This document shows, one piece after another, positions 23,301 through 35,300 of a stretch of 64,000 nt of DNA. Both the position numbers and the translations under genes were made by a program. The notes beneath the pieces are model-generated. The model was not told where the DNA came from. It saw only the letters and a list, made by a program, of their open reading frames with translations, and made no database searches. Within the stretch, counting starts at the first letter, position 1. Each line of letters begins with the position of its first letter. Source of the stretch: Gari tellinella. Taxonomy: Eukaryota > Mollusca > Bivalvia > Cardiida > Psammobiidae. Location: assembly GCA_922989275.2 (NCBI GenBank), contig OV277862.1:69391832-69455831 (forward strand), given 5' to 3'.

Positions 23301-26300
23301 CTTTAAATGGACAATTCCAGTTTCCATCTTAGTCTAGTCCATTTCTGGCTTTTAAGGGTTGTTTTTGTCAATGTTTGGCATTATGACAAACAGTGAAGAC
23401 CCTGATCAGAGGGCTCCTTTCGGAGCCCTCTGATCTGGGTCTTCACTGTTTGCATAGGACAAGTGTACTATTCACGTGTACACTGTTTGAAAAGCACGCC
23501 TATATGCGGGACTAGGGTTCAAAGGGTTAAGCAGCTAGCTACCTGTCCTATGAACTCTGTAAACATTGTCTTTAAATACCTCCTGAGCAAGTACACCAAA
23601 CCTTTGGGACCAAGAAAACTATTCTTTAGAGACTTCTGGTTTAACCAATTACATAAATACACTTCCTTCTAGGAGAGGGCTGTAACTAATGTTGATAGAA
23701 CTTGTGGCCCAACCCGTTTTCATGAAATTTGAAATAAAATATGGTTAAACTACATAAATACACCTTTTACATCTTTGATTTAGTCCTTTAATGAAAGAAA
23801 ATACTTTCACTTTATACAGTAATGAATATGTACCATAAGAAATATTTCAACCTGCTTTGGTCACCAATCTACAGTACTAGACTCAGGCTCTGGGATAATG
23901 GGTTACAGGAGTAAAGTTTTTGGAAGTTTCCCTGTATAGAAACAGAAAATCATGCTAGGATCAAAAATGGTTTCAAGTACAGCCAAAGAGGGTTCTCTGC
24001 TCTGAATCAGGCATGAGTATTTAGGTTCTTTTACTCAGAGCCTGGCCATAATAGACATTTTACTTTACATTTTCTATAAACCACTTACTTTTCCTATTTT
24101 GTGACCAGGTGGAAGAGAGCAGACAAAGTCCTTATGTATGACGTTACAGATGGGTGGGGCATTCAGCTGGGCCTGTATTGTAGCGCTGACCTCTGGCATG
24201 TATGGCTGTAACAGAACTGACAGGAGACAGGCCAGGTTGGCTGCCAGACTCACTACACTGCCTGCACGTAACCTGGCAAATAAGAAACAGAAACAGTTTG
24301 ACTGAAACAATCACATGAATCACTACACTACCTGCACGTAACCCGCAAATAAGACACATAAAAATTTGGATAAAGCAATCACATAAATCAGCACATGTCA
24401 TGTCAGGCAGATCTTATCAGGCTGAAAGTAAAGCAGAATTTTCCTGACACCTTTGATTTATTCCTTTACTGAAGAAAATACTGGTAGTTCCAATTTATAG
24501 TTATGCATCTGTATCGTAATAAATATTTGCTATATCCTGACAGATGTTAGCTTAAAGCAGGTTGAAAGTAAAGCAGAATGTGCCTGAAAGCACAGTCTGC
24601 TTTACTTTCAACCTGCTTTAAGCCATCACCTCTCTTCAATACTATAACCAGAGTATGGAGTAAAGGTTTAAAAAGCTAAGAGTCGGGATGTTGGAAATTA
24701 TTTCTATGTATCTTTGTCAGCACATGTTAAAAGAATAAATATGTGTTTTCTATGCCAAGTAGAAGAAAGTGTGAAAAGGCATTTCTGTGAAGCTGGGGCT
24801 TTCTGTATTACTATGATCATGTTTAACCCTTTGAACCCTAGTGCCACCTATAGGCGTACATGTGAATAGTACACTTGTCCTATGCAAACAGTGAAGACCC
24901 AGGTCAGAGGGCTCCGAAAGGAGCCCTCTGATTAGGGTCTTCACTGTTTGTCATAATGTCAAACATTGACAAAAACAACCATTAAAAGTCAGAAATGGAC
25001 TAGACTAAGATGGACACTGGAATTGTCCATTTAAAGTTTCAGGGAGGAAAGAGTTAAAGCAGTTTTAGTGGTTATAATTCTTAACAAATTGATCAATCAT
25101 ATATAAATTTGAAGAAAAATAAAAAACATTGAATTAAAGTAACAGTTACTACAGATAAGTATAGTAGAATAATTAATGTTTGTAAAAAATTACATTTCCA
25201 AATTTCAACCAGAATTTGCAAACAGTATATAACACACGCATGTCAGGGGGCATAGGTTATGGACACATAGCCATAATCATATGTAGAAGTTTTGTGTCAA
25301 GAATGGTAATGTTTTAATATCTATGGTGATGTAGAGCATGTAATTGCTGGTTCAATGTATGCTTACTTGTCTGGAGCGGAACCTTTGACTAGTACCCAGG
25401 GCTTATTCTCCTGCATGAACTGGTTACCAAGCCTGGAAATGCTCATGATGTTGCGGATGGAGTCTCGAAGCCTGTAGGTAAAGATACAACATTAACATTT
25501 TCATAAAAGGAAGAAAGTACAGTGAGGAAATGTTACTAATAATAATCTTGTTTGTGCTAAAATGATACAATGATTCCCTCCTTAAAACAATGCTTGTGTC
25601 TGTTCCCCAAACAAGACAATTATGTCTAACCCTTTTACTGACTCTGCAATATCATCTACTGAAATTGTTGTCTGCTGTTTTTCTCAAAGTAACATATTGG
25701 ACATTTTGCCGGAAAAACATAATGACACCGTGTGAGGCGGCGTCTGATCTGGATTCAAACTGTTTGCAAATGATAGCCAATTTCCATCCCCATAACAACT
25801 CCCTTCAAACAACACACACAATAATTGTCTCCCATCGGATGTTGTTGTGCAGAGGCAGCACTATAGGTTCTAGTGCAAAAACTTTGGAACAAAATCAGGA
25901 GGAATATGTCTGGCGTCACAGAAGATGGTCTTGGTCTACCTTGTTTGGTCCTCACCATCATGTCAAGTATAGTGCCTGTTACCTCTAGTGTCTACAAATG
26001 TAGACATTTAGCAGATTACTGTTAGTTTTGTTAAAACTGTTTTGCAGAGCAAGAAGTTGTTTTTCATAGCAAACTCAAATAGAAAGATATTGAACACAGT
26101 GACAGTTCTGTGTTTCCTGCAATGCCCCACCATGTCCTGGCCTGTTCTGCTGTTACAGAGAAGAATATGTTGTTCTTTCACATTTAAACACAAACACAGA
26201 GTACTAAAATGTACAAATTGCAATTGTTTGAAACTATTTATTTTGATCCGAGTGGCAAACAGTTTGGACCCTGATCAGACTACGAGTTACCCGGCGTCTT

Positions 26301-29300
26301 ATCTGGCTCAAAACTATTTTGCAATGGAAATACTAGTTAAGCATACATACATTTATTGGGAAAGAATAGTGTTTCCTCAACTACATATACAGGGCTCTAG
26401 ATAAAAGGGAGTAACTGAACAAATCAAATTTTTTTCTCACTTATTTCAGCACCAAATCCTGAGGTGTGATTCTCATTAGAATTGTCTCTAAGAGACGATT
26501 CTAATGAGTATTGACACCATGGGGTTTAATGCTGAAATAAAATGTTAAGGTTTAAAAAACTCCCTTTATCTGGAGCCCTGATATACATATTTTCTTTGAG
26601 CTCAACACCAAAAGATTTACTTTTTAAAAATATTTTTGTGTTGCATTTAAAGAAAAAATATGTTTACTAATTGGATTATCCAATATAATTAACTCTTCGA
26701 AGAATGTTCCTTACTTGGCTTCCTCCATGTTATCAATGTAGACCCGGAGTTCCCTGGTGACCAGAGCCAGCAGGTTACTGTCATCATCTGTTAAAGACAT
26801 CTCCTGTATGGTACCAGCAAAGTTATTGCTTACAAACATCAGAGCTCTGCAAATACAAGAATTATGCTCAACCCTTTAACCCTTTACCTGATAGCCTATT
26901 TCTAGTACTTAAGATAGGTGACTACTTAAAGCAGGTTGAAAGTAAAGCAGAATGCGCCTTAGGGCGCATTCTGCTTTACTTTCAGCCTGCTTTAAGCTAT
27001 CATGTGCTATAATATAGAAAATATTCCCTATAAAACATATTCATTACTGATTAAATTGGAACTATTTTCTTCAGCGGATGAACAAATCATATCCGCTAAA
27101 AGGCGCTTCTATTGGGGAAAGGGTTAACTAATAGCATGTTTCTTAGTTTTGAAGACAGATGACACCGCCTACGGTTTATCCGTCATTCAGAATACGGTCA
27201 ATATGGAATATGAATCAATTACTTGACTACTTAAAGCAGGTTGGAAGAAAAGAAGAATGCACCTTAAAGAGCATTCCTTCTGCTTTACCTTCAGACTGCT
27301 TTAAGCTACCATCTGCTACGATATAGGAAAAAATTATTATGTGAATATTCATTACTGCATAAATATGAACTTCTTTCTTTAGTGGAGGAATAATCACAGC
27401 TGAAGGCAAGTGCCACTATTGTACAAATATTGATGGCGCATATGTCCTATCAAACCTTTAGCACATAGGGTGTTTCTAGTACTGAAAGAAAGGTGATCAC
27501 TTAAAGCAGGCTCAAAGTAAAGCAGAATGTGCCTTAGCACATTCTGCTTTACTTTCAGTCTTCTTTAAGCTACCATCTGCTATTATATAGAAAATACTTC
27601 TCACAATACATATTCATGGTTGTATAAAGTGGATTTATTTTCTTCAGTGGAGGAATAAATTTATGGTGTAAAAAGGCTTATCTATGAAGTAATGGGCTGA
27701 AAGGGAGACAACTCTGCCAGAACTATCTCTTACCTGTTGATAAAGTTACCCAGGTTGTTTAAGAGTTCACTGTTGTTTTTAAGTAGGAAGTCATCCCAAC
27801 TAAAGCTACTGTCCTGAAACAACACAACACAATCAATATAAAGAAAATATTTACAAAATAAGACAATATAGTCGAACTTCGATATCTCTAACTCGGTTTA
27901 ATCGAACATACCAGTATTTCAAAGTTAAAACGTGGCTGAGCCACGTTTTAACTTTGAAATATGGGTATGTTTGACCTAACTGAGCATGAAACAATGCAGT
28001 TCATGTGTCGAACTATCGGATAGTTTGAGATAAGCGAGTTCGAGATATCGAAGTTTGACTGTACCTCATTTTTTCTTATCTAAGTGAGAATAAAACCAGA
28101 TATAAGACTATGTCCGAAAAAGCTTATGCAGGACTATAGACCTAAGCAGCAACAACAACAAGTCTATAAGACTCGAAAGATCTGTCATAACATGAGTGCC
28201 AATTAGCTTACTCGAGAGAGTGTAATTTACAATTCATTCACCCATAATCCACACAAAACCAGGGTTATACACTGTAAAGTCCTCACATCTACTGAATAAG
28301 TTATCTTCAGGCATAACTACAGGTATACACACATAGTATAGACCTGCCTCACGAAATTTTGAGCAATTTCTCATTCTCTGAGGCAAGAACGATCCCTACC
28401 TTGTTTGTAAAAGTCTTCTTGAGACAATTCTAACCTCGTGCATAGGAAATTGAACAAAATCTCTTTTTTAACCCTTTCCCCAATAGAAGCGCCTTTTAGC
28501 GGATATGATTTATTCATTCGCTGAAGAAAATAGTTCCAATTTAATCAGTAATGGATATGTATTATAGGGAATATTTTCTATATTATAGCACATGATAGCT
28601 TAAAGCAGGCTGAAAGTAAAGCCGAATGCGCCCTAAGGCGCATTCCCTAAGGCGCATTCTGCTTTACTTTCAACCTGCTTTAAGTAGTCACCTATCTTAA
28701 GTAATAGAAATAGGCTATCAGGTAAAGGGTTAAGAGTGAGCAAGGTTTCGAGACATTTAGCTATGCATACCTGTGACTCTGGCCTCACATACAGTAGGTA
28801 GAACCTGTAAATGTCTGCCGGAATGCCTGTGTCACGGGCCTGGTCCCCGAACACTCCAGTACCACGACTCTTAGAGAACTTGCCATCCTCATAATTCAAG
28901 TACTCTACAACAAAATAAAATTCAAATTAATAAAGTCAAACCGAAATAACTCAAGCTCAATTAGCCCATCATCCCATATCCTGTTTCTAGTATTGAAGAC
29001 AGGTGACCACTTAACCCATTACCCCATAAATAGGCCTTTGTACCCCTTTCATTCATCCCTCTTCTGAAGAAAATAGTTCCAATTTATACTGTTACAAATA
29101 AGAAATATAGGAAATATTCTATATTTTCTAGCATATAATAGCTTAAAGCAGACTGAAAGTAAATCAGAATGTGCCCTTAAGGCGCATTCTGCTTTACTTT
29201 CAACCTGCTTTAAGTGGTCAACTATCTCCAAAACTAGAAACAGGCAATGGGGTAATGGGTTTAAGCAGGTTAAAGTTAAAGCAAAATGCACAGTAGCATG

Positions 29301-32300
29301 TTTTAAGCTACTATCTGCTAGGATATAGAAAACTTCCTTATGATACATATTCATGACTCTATAAATTGGAAATTAATAATTTTGTGTGTGGTGATAAACA
29401 ATGAACCCATTTTTGTTCGCGTTAATCTGTTTTGTTTGAATTTTCTGGAAATGCTACAATGTGTTTTGCATACCTTGTTACTATACACAGAATCAGGCTG
29501 AAACCAAACTCGAGAGAGTTACCTATGGATCAAACAGCTCATGAAGGATATGTCTGATCACAGGCTACACTGTTTGTTTTTGTCTTGTAGGATCTGTCTT
29601 ATTACAAGAGTAAGCATTCTTTCCTGGGTAATTTTTTTTCCATATTTCATTAGCCAGTGTAATAGCTCAGGCTATAGATGCTCATAGTGGGTGGCGTTTT
29701 ATAAATGGGACCAAGGTTAACACAGACCTGACTCTACAGTGGAGAAGAAGTTATTCTTTCCCATTTAAACACAATTCATCAATATATTGAAAATTCTTTT
29801 TATTTTTTTAAAATTTCTATTGAAATATTTAAATCTGAGTGACAAACAGTTTGAAGCCAAATCAGACGCTTGGTATCCCAGCGTCTGATCTGGCTCCAAA
29901 CTGTTTGCACTGGAAATAAACGTGTTTATAGGGAAAAAATAACAATTCATCTAGTGTAGCTACTGACCTGTGGCACACATGTGATTCACTATAGTGTACT
30001 TGTTGTTGGCACCAATCATAGTGGCTGGGAATATCACACTGTGGAATGGCACGTTGTCCTTGCCAAGGAAGTTGTACATCTCTACCTCATCTGGGTTTCT
30101 CCACCACTGCTGCCATTTGTCAGTGTAGTTAGCAGTGATAGATATATAACCTATGGGCGCGTCAAACCATACATAGAACACCTAAAAGGTACAGTGTAGT
30201 TAGCAGTGATAGATATATAACCTATGGGCGCGTCCAACCATACATAGAATACCTAAAAGGTACAGTGTAGTTAGCAGTGATAGATATATAACCTATGGGC
30301 GCGTCCAACCATACATAGAACACCTGAAAGGTATTGAATAGTAAGCATCATCATCATCATCGGAGTTTTGATTAACTTGCAGGGTTGGGAGCATTGTCCG
30401 CAACAGTGGGCTCCTTTCCAGATAACTGGCTAGCTGCACGCATGGCAAGCATTGATAGATATATAACCTATGGGAGCATTAAACCATACATCAAAACCAG
30501 GTAAGCACTGTCTGTCATTTTCAATGCATTGCAAAAATACCACCTTAAATAGTAAAATATGGAAACTGGTATTGTCCATATGAAGTTTTAGGGAGGAAAG
30601 AGTTAATATCCTGTATATCAGATATAGTAAAACCTCTCTATTACGACCACTAAAACAAAGACTAATTGATTGTATAAAATACAGGTGACAGCTTAAAGTA
30701 AGGTGACAGTACTGTCACCTTGCTTTAAGCAGTCACCTGCCGTAAACATCTATAAATTAACATAATTTTGAGGTTGTACAAGAGAGGTTTTACTGTTTGG
30801 TACTCACTTTATCTGTGTAGCCTTCTAGAGGTACAGGTGTGCCCCACTTCAGGTCACGACTGATACACCGGGGTTTGAGTCCATCCCTGATCCATGACGT
30901 TGTGATAACTCTGGCGTTATTAGTCCAAGTCCCTGTTTTAAACACACTGTCTAAATGTTTCTGCAGCTGTGGCTCAAGCTGAAAAGAAAATGCGGTTTTT
31001 AATCTCCAAAGACTCTAAAACAGTTTACCCATTAATGATTAACCCATAACCTGTTTCTAGTGAAGATAGTTGACCACTTAAAGCAGGTTAAATGTAAAGC
31101 AGAATGCACCTTAAGGGGCATTCTGCTTTACTTTCAGTCTGCTTTAAGCTATAATCTGCTGGAATATAGAAAATATTTTTTATATTACATATTCTTGACT
31201 GTTTAAAGTGGGACTCTTTTCTTCAGTGAAGGAATAAATTAAAGGCATAAAAAGGCATATTTTTGGGAAAAAGGGTTAAACAGTAACCAATGCATTTTCA
31301 GCCAATGACAACGTGTATTCTGTTTGTATGGCAAGTTGTTGTAAAAAGAAGATGTAAGTAAAAAGAAAACATCCAAAAGAGTCAAACCTACAGTAGCTTT
31401 CTGCTTTATTTTCATTCTGCATTTAACAGCTGTTTGTATATTTAACACATTTTAAATACAGTGCTCCCTCCCTACAACGGCCCTCCGAACAACGACTCCC
31501 ACCTTACAACAATGCTTGCCACTGTTCCCAAAACAAGACACGTTTGTCCAACCTTTTCACTGTTGCAATATCATCTGCTTAAAATTGTCTACTGCTGTTT
31601 TTCTTAAAGTTACATATTCGACATTTTGACAGAATTTTTTTTAATGACAAGTGACAAATAGCTTGAATCCAGATCAGACACTGCGTGACCCTGCGTCTGA
31701 TCTGGATTCAAGATGTTTGCAAATGTAAGCCAATTTCCCTCTCTATAACGCACACATTTTTTGTCTCCAAATTGGTGTCGTTGTAGAGAGGGAGTGCTGT
31801 AAAACATAATTATAAGATAAGGTATGAGGAATGGGTCTTTAACCAAATACTCAATAGTTATGCCTTTTTACGTCTTTAATTTATTCCTCAATTGAAAAAA
31901 TCATTCTTATTTATACAGTCATGAATATGCTGCGTATGAAACATTTTCTATATCCTACCAGATGTAGCTTAAGCAGGTTGAAAGTAAAGCAGAATGCGCC
32001 TTAAGGCGCATTCTGCTTTACTTTCAACCTGCTTTAAGTGGTCATATGTCTTCAAAATCAGAACCAGACTATGTGGTATGGGTTAACAACCACCTTCTAA
32101 CAAAATATATGTTATCTATCAGCCCTGCAAGTATAATCACTTAAAGCCTACCTTTGGCAGATCAAGGAACAGATGTTTTGTACTTCTGATCACGGGGGCC
32201 TTCTTACACAGTTTACACCTGGGCTTGATTAAATCAACAGCATTAATAAGCTTGCCACATGCATCACACTGGTCACCTCTAGCATCATCAAATGTACAAA

Positions 32301-35300
32301 ATGGACAGGTGCCCTCCACAAATCTGTCTGCCAAATACCTGTAAGAAACTACAGTTATCACTAAAGGTGGTTGATACTTAGAAGTCAGGGCTCCAGATAA
32401 GGGGAGTACAGTCCAAACTCGTTAATCCAAACTCGCTTAAACCGAAATTCTCGTTAAACCAAATTTTTCTCCCGGTCCCGATCTTTCCCCTTCTTATTCT
32501 ATATAAATCAACTCCGCTTTATCCAAATTTCGTTTATCCGAATTTTCCGTTAATTCGAAGTATTAATCTGGTCCCTTTGAAAAGACTTACCCTCAAATTG
32601 ACACGCTTAATCCGAAGTGCAATTTTCACACCTCGATCGGTGTCAGACTGGTCATAATTACCTGAGACCATACCGTCGCCAAACACTCGCGAAAACTAAT
32701 TACACCGCCTAAAGACTGTACACAATGTTTGCAGTATTGGCCAATTAAACACATTTATATCCAATAGTAACTGTAGAGATCTTTAAAAACACAAGCGGAA
32801 GGTGTTGACATACGTTGCTCAAATGTTTGTAACCATATTCTTCTTTGCGATATTGAGATCGCTTCTTCACTTTGAACGCTGTGTGTACATGTACGTACGT
32901 AAATCGTTTACAAATGCGGAAAAAGTATTATCGCCGTTTTTCGAAGTTTCAAGCTTTTGTTACGATTTAATATTTATGACATAAATGTATTAGATAAACT
33001 ATAATGTATTTCATGATTTGTGTTATCAAAACCGTTGTCGTAAAACGTGCTGTTTTGTTCATGTATCTAGTGTGTAATGTCTTTATGAATACACATATGG
33101 GTACCGACGCGTATGTCCGTAAGTAGCAGAGAGTAAACAGAGGTTTGTGTTTAGTTGGTTTCATTAACTGGATTATGGGATTAAACAAAGTTATCAAATT
33201 TAAAGCACATCATTATTATTGCATAAGTATTAAGCCAAAACAAAAAAATAACTTTTTTACGTATATGCATTAACTGAAAAGAAATATTACGGGAAGGACA
33301 CCCTATCAAAAACGATGACCGGAGATGACAAAGTTGATACAAGGTGACTGTAATCGATCCAATCGCTTAATTCGTACTCCCGTTAATCCGAATTATTTTT
33401 CTTGGTCCCATGAAATTCGGATTAACGAGTGTGGACTGTATTTCAAAAACTTAAATCTTTATTTCTGCTTTGAACCCTATGGTGTAACTACTCATTAGAA
33501 TCATCGCAAAGAGACAATTCTAATGAGTACCGGTAGTAACAACATAGGATTTCGTGCTGAAGTTAGTCTTAAAATATTGGATTTGTTCAGTTAACTCCCC
33601 CCTTATTTGGAGCCCTGGAGGTGCAACCATATACTACTGAAATGGTTGGTATATTTAAACACCAACTTCCTCATTTCTCTTCTAGACGGTTCTAATGAAT
33701 GGTCACAACATAGGTTTTGGTGGAGAAATAAGGGAGAAAATGTTGGAACTGTCCAGTTTTTCCCATTCTCATCAGGAGCACTACACAACACCAGTTTATT
33801 TCAATACAGCAGATACATAGTCCATACAGAACTTCGTTCTTCCATTATCTTGGTGTACATTACAGGAAATGGTAAGTTAACTGTACAAAATCCCAGGTGC
33901 ACAAGGTATAGGCTAAGAAACTGCTGTAATTCCATAACAGGTCATTTGGTCATGAAATGAATAATAAGTGCACAGGTTCAAAACTTACTTTTATCATTTA
34001 TAGGCCTAAACTTAACTAACAAATTGGTCTAAGCAAAAGCCAAAATGTCAAATATCATTCACATGTTTACTCTATCCCCCAAAATTGTTATCACTGTTTA
34101 TCAGGTGGCTTTTTCTGCTTTACTTTCAGCCTATTTTGAGCAGTAAGATGTCATAAAGCAGGAAAGATTTCCTATAGCTCTTTGTCAGATAAGGACAGAA
34201 GCACGATAAGACTTTTATATGAGGAAAAGACAAAGATGTGACAAAGCATTAATATGAAGGAAAGGGGGATAAACTATGCATCCTTAAATTGATAACCTCT
34301 ATGGTGAATACAGATTTATCTCCCTTACCTTTCACAAGCACTACAGTACAGCTGAGGCCTGTTCAAAATAGCTTCTGCTTACCGAGTAGACGGTTGCTCA
34401 CTCTTGAACGAAGTTGCTCGGCCAACGAAAGGTATATGACGTAAAAAGTTGCTAGTTGTTTTACAGTACATTCTGGCGAGCGCTAGGTATCCGCTCGATA
34501 GCAAACGGAAGATCTTGAACAGGGGGCTTCTCAGTAGACTGTCATAGAGCACATACCCTCCCTGGTATAACAGTTAATACATATTTATCTCCCTTACCTT
34601 TCACAAGCAGTACAATACAGCTGCTCTAGACTGTCATGGAGCACATATCCTCCCTTGTATAACTTCCAAAATATGTCCTGAGATATTCTGAAATTGAACA
34701 AAATGCAGTTATATTGTTACACTGAAAAAAATTAAACTTAACTTTGTTGTGTGTACATTTGTATGACTAAAATCAGAATAAAATAATCTGGATCCCAGAT
34801 AAGATCCAACTTTTTTTTATACATCATCTGGATCTATGCTTGGTGCAGTGGTTATTCTGCATGCTTTAACTAATTTCACCCCAGAAACCTTTAATTGAAA
34901 ATTTCAATTTCCATTAGGTCAAGTTCAATTTTGACTATTTCGAGGTTTTTTTATCAAAGTGAAAAATGACAGATAGTGCAGACCCTGATGCAAACAGTGT
35001 CTACCCTAGTTGCATTGGACAAGCATACTCTTCATAGGTTCATTGTTTGTAGCTAGGGCTGAATTTTAAAACACTAGGGTCACATGTTCATTCCAGGATT
35101 CCTTCAATCTTTCCAATAAGACTAGAAACAAGTGTACAATCAATCATGTATTTACCCATTACCAAATACCTGTACCTGGTTTTGAAGACAGGTGACCACT
35201 TAAAGCAGGTTGAAAGTAAAGCAGAATGCACCTTAAGGTGCATTCTGCTTTACTCTCAGCCTACTTTAAGCAACCATCTGGTCAGATATAGGAAATGTTT

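Noticed and set aside
25590..25988. 132-residue plus-strand frame
   Set aside because: It starts inside an F-family element and runs into intron sequence of MARS1 on the opposite strand.
29981..30199. 72-residue plus-strand frame over MARS1 exon 12
   Set aside because: Antisense shadow of the exon and its duplicated acceptor.
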